Shown here in pieces: positions 61,238-64,000 of a DNA stretch of 64,000 bases. Origin of the DNA: Klenkia taihuensis (GTDB lineage: Bacteria; Actinomycetota; Actinomycetes; Mycobacteriales; Geodermatophilaceae). The stretch lies in contig NZ_FOMD01000005.1 of assembly GCF_900112525.1 (NCBI RefSeq), forward strand, positions 62,001 to 126,000, given 5' to 3'. The position numbers and the translations under genes were made by a program. How positions within the stretch are numbered: the stretch's first letter is position 1; every line of letters starts with the position of its first letter. The notes below the pieces were generated by a model. It made no database searches and was not told where the DNA came from. It saw only the letters and a program-made list of their open reading frames with translations.

Positions 61238-61941
61238 TAGGCCCCCCCGGCGAGGACGACGACCGCGAGGTTGCCGGTCGACGCCAGTGCGGCGACCGCG
61301 ACGCCGTCGGCCTGGGCCACGCGGACGTCGACCACGGTGACCTGTGTCGTCGCGTTGACCGGGCCGACCTCCGCAACCGTCGCTTCGACGGGATCGGGCA
61401 GCTCGCTGGTCCCGGCATTCGTCGTGACCCCGGTTGTCCCGGGGGTCGGGACCACCAGGATCTGCTGACCGGGGTTGAGCCCACGGGCGGGGAACTGGCC
61501 GTCCTGCAGAGCAAGGGCGACCAGTACCTCGCCGGCCGCCAGATCGCTGCCTGTGCCAACCTGTCCGGTCGTGATCAGGGAGCCCTGGGACAGAGGCACC
61601 TCAGCGACCATCCCGACCACGTCGGAGAGGTCGTCCGCCGGGATCGGGGCGAGCGCCGGGTCGTCCGGAATGCTGGCGACCACCAGATCGGCGGCGGTGA
61701 GGGTGGCGCCCACCGGGACGTCGCGGGCGACGGCGAGCACGTCGGTGCGGGTCGTCAGCATCTGCGCTGCCGTGTAGGCCAGGATGCCGCCGAGCAGGAC
61801 GACAAGGACGGCGAGCGACAGCGTCTTGCGGCTGACTCGCCGCTTGGCCGCTGCCGTCAGCTGAACCGGGGCAGCGGACGGGAGGGCGTTCTCCTCCCTG
61901 CGCGGCGCGGCAGCTGGCCGCGAGTTGATCTGTGCGGTCAC
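61237..61941 (-). CDS. cpaB: CpaB-like SAF-domain pilus protein
   Basis: Protein of 234 aa. One membrane helix lies at about 36-58 (LAVLVVLLGGILAYTAAQML). A SAF domain follows (VLAVARDVPVGATLTAADL), and then a C-terminal CpaB-type domain with GLNPGQQILVVPTPG. In other systems CpaB/RcpC helps stabilise the secretion channel outside the membrane. GTG at 61941 overlaps the secreted-protein gene's stop. Confidence 0.83.
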   Translation of the reverse strand: MTAQINSRPAAAPRREENALPSAAPVQLTAAAKRRVSRKTLSLAVLVVLLGGILAYTAAQMLTTRTDVLAVARDVPVGATLTAADLVVASIPDDPALAPIPADDLSDVVGMVAEVPLSQGSLITTGQVGTGSDLAAGEVLVALALQDGQFPARGLNPGQQILVVPTPGTTGVTTNAGTSELPDPVEATVAEVGPVNATTQVTVVDVRVAQADGVAVAALASTGNLAVVVLAGGA

Positions 61942-62894
61942 CGGGTCACCACTGTCTGCGCCTCGACCACGGCGAACTGCGTAGTGGAGGTCGTCGTGAT
62001 CTGCGGGAGGGTGCCGGTGGCGCCCGTCGAGGATGTCCAGGCAATCGACCACTGGATGCCGTACACGGCCGTGACCTTCCCGTCGGGCTCGCCCAGGGAC
62101 GAGCGGGGGTAGCGGTAGTCGCAGCCGTTGGGCGAAGGGCTCCAGACCCCGGCCGCGGGCTGCCACGCCGTCCCAGGCCCGGAGCACGACACAGCTGGGG
62201 CGCCGTCGCCGGGACTGAAGGTGAGGGCGGTCGGGGTCACGGTGACCTCAGCCCACACTCCGCCGGCGTCGGCCCGCGCGGACGTCGGTCGGTAGGCGTC
62301 TGCGTCTGTCCAGAACCAGGTGTGGGCGTTGACGACGGTGAATGGCCGCCCGTCGGTGAGGGTCCCGGATGGGTAGCGACCAGCCGACGGCGACGGGAGG
62401 ACAACCGTATTCAGCGCCTGTTGCGCAAGGACGGCGGGGTCGATGGCGGCCGGTCCGGCGGGAGGTGTGGCGGACCAGAAGGTGTAGCCGTTCGTGCCAG
62501 GAAAGGAGACCCCGTTGGTGAACGGCGTGCAGTAGTAGAGGGCGCCGTCGGTGCGGCCACCCCACATCGGGGAGCTGAATGCCGGGGGGTTCTCAAGGGG
62601 GCTGACGTAGCACTGCTTGGCCTGCGACCACCAGCCAGCCGCCGACGAGCAGGAGACCGTCACGCCCAGTCGGGTGTCGGTGCAGACTGCGGTCGTCGTC
62701 GTGGTCGGGCCGCCACCGTTCGTCGGTGGGGTGTTGGCGGTTCCGCCGCCCTGACTGTTCGTCGCGGCAGTGACGACGCAGATTCCGTGCGCGGTGTACT
62801 GCTGGCACTCGGCGGGGGCTGCCCAGGCGTCCGAGGCCGGTGCCAGGGCGGCGACGAGCAGCAAGCCGACTAGGCCTGCCCTCAGCCAGGACAT
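61938..62894 (-). CDS. Secreted protein of the Tad operon
   Basis: Protein of 318 aa with a clear signal peptide at 1-26 (LRAGLVGLLLVAALAPASDAWA, cut before APAEC). The mature part has a Thr/Gly-rich segment (about 50-68), several Cys pairs and Trp/Tyr-rich beta-like sequence, with no domain I recognise. The start overlaps the upstream lipoprotein gene by 13 bases. Extracytoplasmic proteins at this place in actinobacterial Tad operons are common but uncharacterised; it may replace an outer channel or adhesin-type part. Confidence 0.75.
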   Translation of the reverse strand: MSWLRAGLVGLLLVAALAPASDAWAAPAECQQYTAHGICVVTAATNSQGGGTANTPPTNGGGPTTTTTAVCTDTRLGVTVSCSSAAGWWSQAKQCYVSPLENPPAFSSPMWGGRTDGALYYCTPFTNGVSFPGTNGYTFWSATPPAGPAAIDPAVLAQQALNTVVLPSPSAGRYPSGTLTDGRPFTVVNAHTWFWTDADAYRPTSARADAGGVWAEVTVTPTALTFSPGDGAPAVSCSGPGTAWQPAAGVWSPSPNGCDYRYPRSSLGEPDGKVTAVYGIQWSIAWTSSTGATGTLPQITTTSTTQFAVVEAQTVVTR

Positions 62895-63478
62895 GCTTGC
62901 GCCTGTGTGTTCGGGGCCGAGCTAACCCGCCAGGCCGATGGGTCGGGGTAGGCGATGTTCACGATCGTCAGGTCGGAGACCAGGAAGGGCGCTCGCTCGG
63001 GCAGAGCCACGGCGGCACCGTTCGCGTCGAGTGCCCCGACCTGGGTGACGTCGACGCATGCGGTGATCTGGACCGCGGGGAGGTCGCCGGCGTCGCCAGA
63101 GGTGTCGAGGTCGACGGCTCCCGTCGTCGTGCTCACGACCTGCGACTGCCCCGTCTGAGTGTAGCCGCTTGCCCGAAACGCCTGAAGGGTCGCGGCCTCT
63201 GAGGTTGCCTCGGGGTCCACCGCGACTGCGTACAGATCGTCGATGGACAGGCTCGGGTCCGTGTAGAGCTGGTCGACGGTTTCCCAGTACAGGCGGACGA
63301 GCGCGTCGGCTGCCTCGACCGCCTGCTCCTCAGGAGCAGCGGTCGATGAGGGGGCGGACGATGCCGGAGTCGGTGAAGCCGTTGGCTGCTCAGTAGTCCT
63401 GTCCCCGGAACACGCGGCGAGGAGGAGGGGCAGGGTCATCAGGGCGCAGCGGGCAGCCACGACGTGCGAGGGCGTCAT
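62882..63478 (-). CDS. Lipoprotein, first gene of the Tad operon
   Basis: Protein of 198 aa. Residues 1-22 form a lipoprotein signal ending LLLAACSG (lipobox LAAC). A Thr/Pro/Ser linker is followed by an acidic domain (ADALVRLYWETVDQLYTDPSLSIDDLYAV and onward) with an NTF2-like feel. The ATG at 63478 was chosen because it opens the signal; an in-frame GTG far upstream adds non-coding-like residues. It faces the divergent prepilin peptidase gene across 223 bases and probably shares its control. Confidence 0.78.
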   Translation of the reverse strand: MTPSHVVAARCALMTLPLLLAACSGDRTTEQPTASPTPASSAPSSTAAPEEQAVEAADALVRLYWETVDQLYTDPSLSIDDLYAVAVDPEATSEAATLQAFRASGYTQTGQSQVVSTTTGAVDLDTSGDAGDLPAVQITACVDVTQVGALDANGAAVALPERAPFLVSDLTIVNIAYPDPSAWRVSSAPNTQAQACPG

Positions 63479-63701
63479 GCTGCGGCACCTTCCTCCATTC
63501 CTCACTTGGGTCGGGAGCATGCGCCGCGTGTTGCGCGGAGCAATGGCTTCAGGTGCCACGTCACCCGGTTCAGTGACATCCGCTGGCGGTTTTGAGCTTC
63601 CTTGGGTCACGAAGGGTCACTTGGTTGTACAACTCGGGTGACGTCGCTTCGACCAGCGCACTCAGCACTAGCAATAGCGAAAGTAGGTGAACGACACCTA
63701 C
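63479..63701. promoter_or_regulatory. Divergent promoter region of the Tad locus with two inverted repeats
   Basis: The gap holds GTTGTACAAC (perfect palindrome, 63624-63633), two GGGTCAC direct repeats ten bases apart (63604, 63614), and GTAGGTG-AACGA-CACCTAC at 63683-63701. The last ends at the base before the ATG of the prepilin peptidase gene and contains its AGGTGA ribosome site, so a hairpin there would hide the start. Confidence 0.45.
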
Positions 63702-64000
63702 ATGACTGCTGCTTTGGTCGGCGGACTGGTCGGCGCTCTGGTCATGCCGCTGCTCGTACGAGTAGGACTTCGTCAGCTGCGTTCACACCGGCCGTTCGGC
63801 AGATGGGCCACGTCCACATACGTCGCTACCGGGTTCGGCATCGGGGCCGCAGCGGCGGGCTTGTCAGCTACCCGCGTCGATGGGGCGCTGCTTCCAGCGT
63901 TGGTCGCGTGGGCTTTGGCCCTCACCGCGCTAGCTTTTTGCGACGGCGCTGCCCGTCGGATTCCCACCGCACTGGTACGCCAGGCCGCAGTGGTGGTCGT
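63702..64000 (+). CDS. Prepilin peptidase (A24 family, TadV/CpaA-like), 3' end outside window
   Basis: First 99 residues of an integral-membrane aspartic peptidase. Helices are at about 3-20, 40-58 and 66-82, then FCDGAARRIPTALV, which holds the first catalytic Asp with the conserved R-IP pattern. The second Asp (GxGD motif) would lie beyond the window. It should cut the leaders of the Flp and TadE proteins encoded in the divergent operon. The ribosome site AGGTGA is inside a 7-bp hairpin. Confidence 0.8.
   Translation, partial: MTAALVGGLVGALVMPLLVRVGLRQLRSHRPFGRWATSTYVATGFGIGAAAAGLSATRVDGALLPALVAWALALTALAFCDGAARRIPTALVRQAAVVV

Overview
The window is high-GC DNA with actinobacterial hallmarks: GTG/TTG starts, stop/start overlaps of the GTGA/ATGA type, BTAD regulator and LysM domains, and a Tad pilus locus of actinobacterial layout. 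A high-GC Actinomycetota host is the safe reading. Nothing here fixes the genus. No rRNA, tRNA or CRISPR array was seen.

0-11 kb, sugar use. A coupled trio on the + strand (SDR, amidohydrolase-type lactonase, aldo/keto reductase) fits the oxidative L-fucose-type pathway. It converges on a minus-strand operon: lipoprotein sugar-binding protein, two ABC permeases, a GH3 glycosidase, an MsmK/UgpC-type ATPase broken by one missing base, and a short LacI-like protein with no sugar-binding domain. A full-length LacI repressor is divergent. The 294-bp gap between it and the operon carries a CGAAA-G-TTTCG inverted repeat.

11-25 kb, chromosomal catabolism. An Lrp-type regulator diverges from a branched-chain 2-oxoacid dehydrogenase operon (E1 alpha, E1 beta, E2), followed by an HSL-family esterase. 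A LysR regulator diverges from a four-gene operon with overlapping ends: FAD aromatic hydroxylase, alpha/beta hydrolase, fumarylacetoacetate-hydrolase-family enzyme and DUF3500 protein. Next come a NIPSNAP protein, an F420/NADP oxidoreductase-like protein with a DODA-type dioxygenase, and a GAF-PAS-GGDEF cyclase.

About 25.4-50.5 kb, conjugative element. ParB, a 1700-residue MobF relaxase fused to a helicase and a TOPRIM primase-like domain, and an almost unbroken minus-strand transfer operon (about 47.9 to 35.6 kb) form a type IV secretion system. The operon encodes a head regulator, a ParA-like protein, a VirB2-sized membrane protein, a VirB8-like protein, VirB6, an SCO6880-type protein, VirB4, an NlpC/P60 hydrolase and a coupling protein that appears split in two. 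A DNA ligase faces away from the operon head across a cluster of GTCACCCC-type repeats. AT-richer cargo at 33.9-35.5 kb holds a small membrane protein and a secreted matrixin-like protease with two single-base lesions. Paralogous sets of three small genes (HTH, a 165-aa protein, a roughly 115-aa protein) lie at both edges. No integrase or replication initiator is visible.

50.5-52.4 kb. A probable PD-(D/E)XK nuclease-like protein with a large unknown C-terminal region sits at the right edge of the element and is a candidate defence gene.

52.6-64 kb, Tad/Flp pilus. A single minus-strand run encodes a lipoprotein, a secreted protein, CpaB, TadZ, TadA, TadB, TadC, a Flp pilin, two TadE-like minor pilins, a TadG-like protein and a membrane LysM-BTAD protein. 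A prepilin peptidase starts divergently and runs off the right end.
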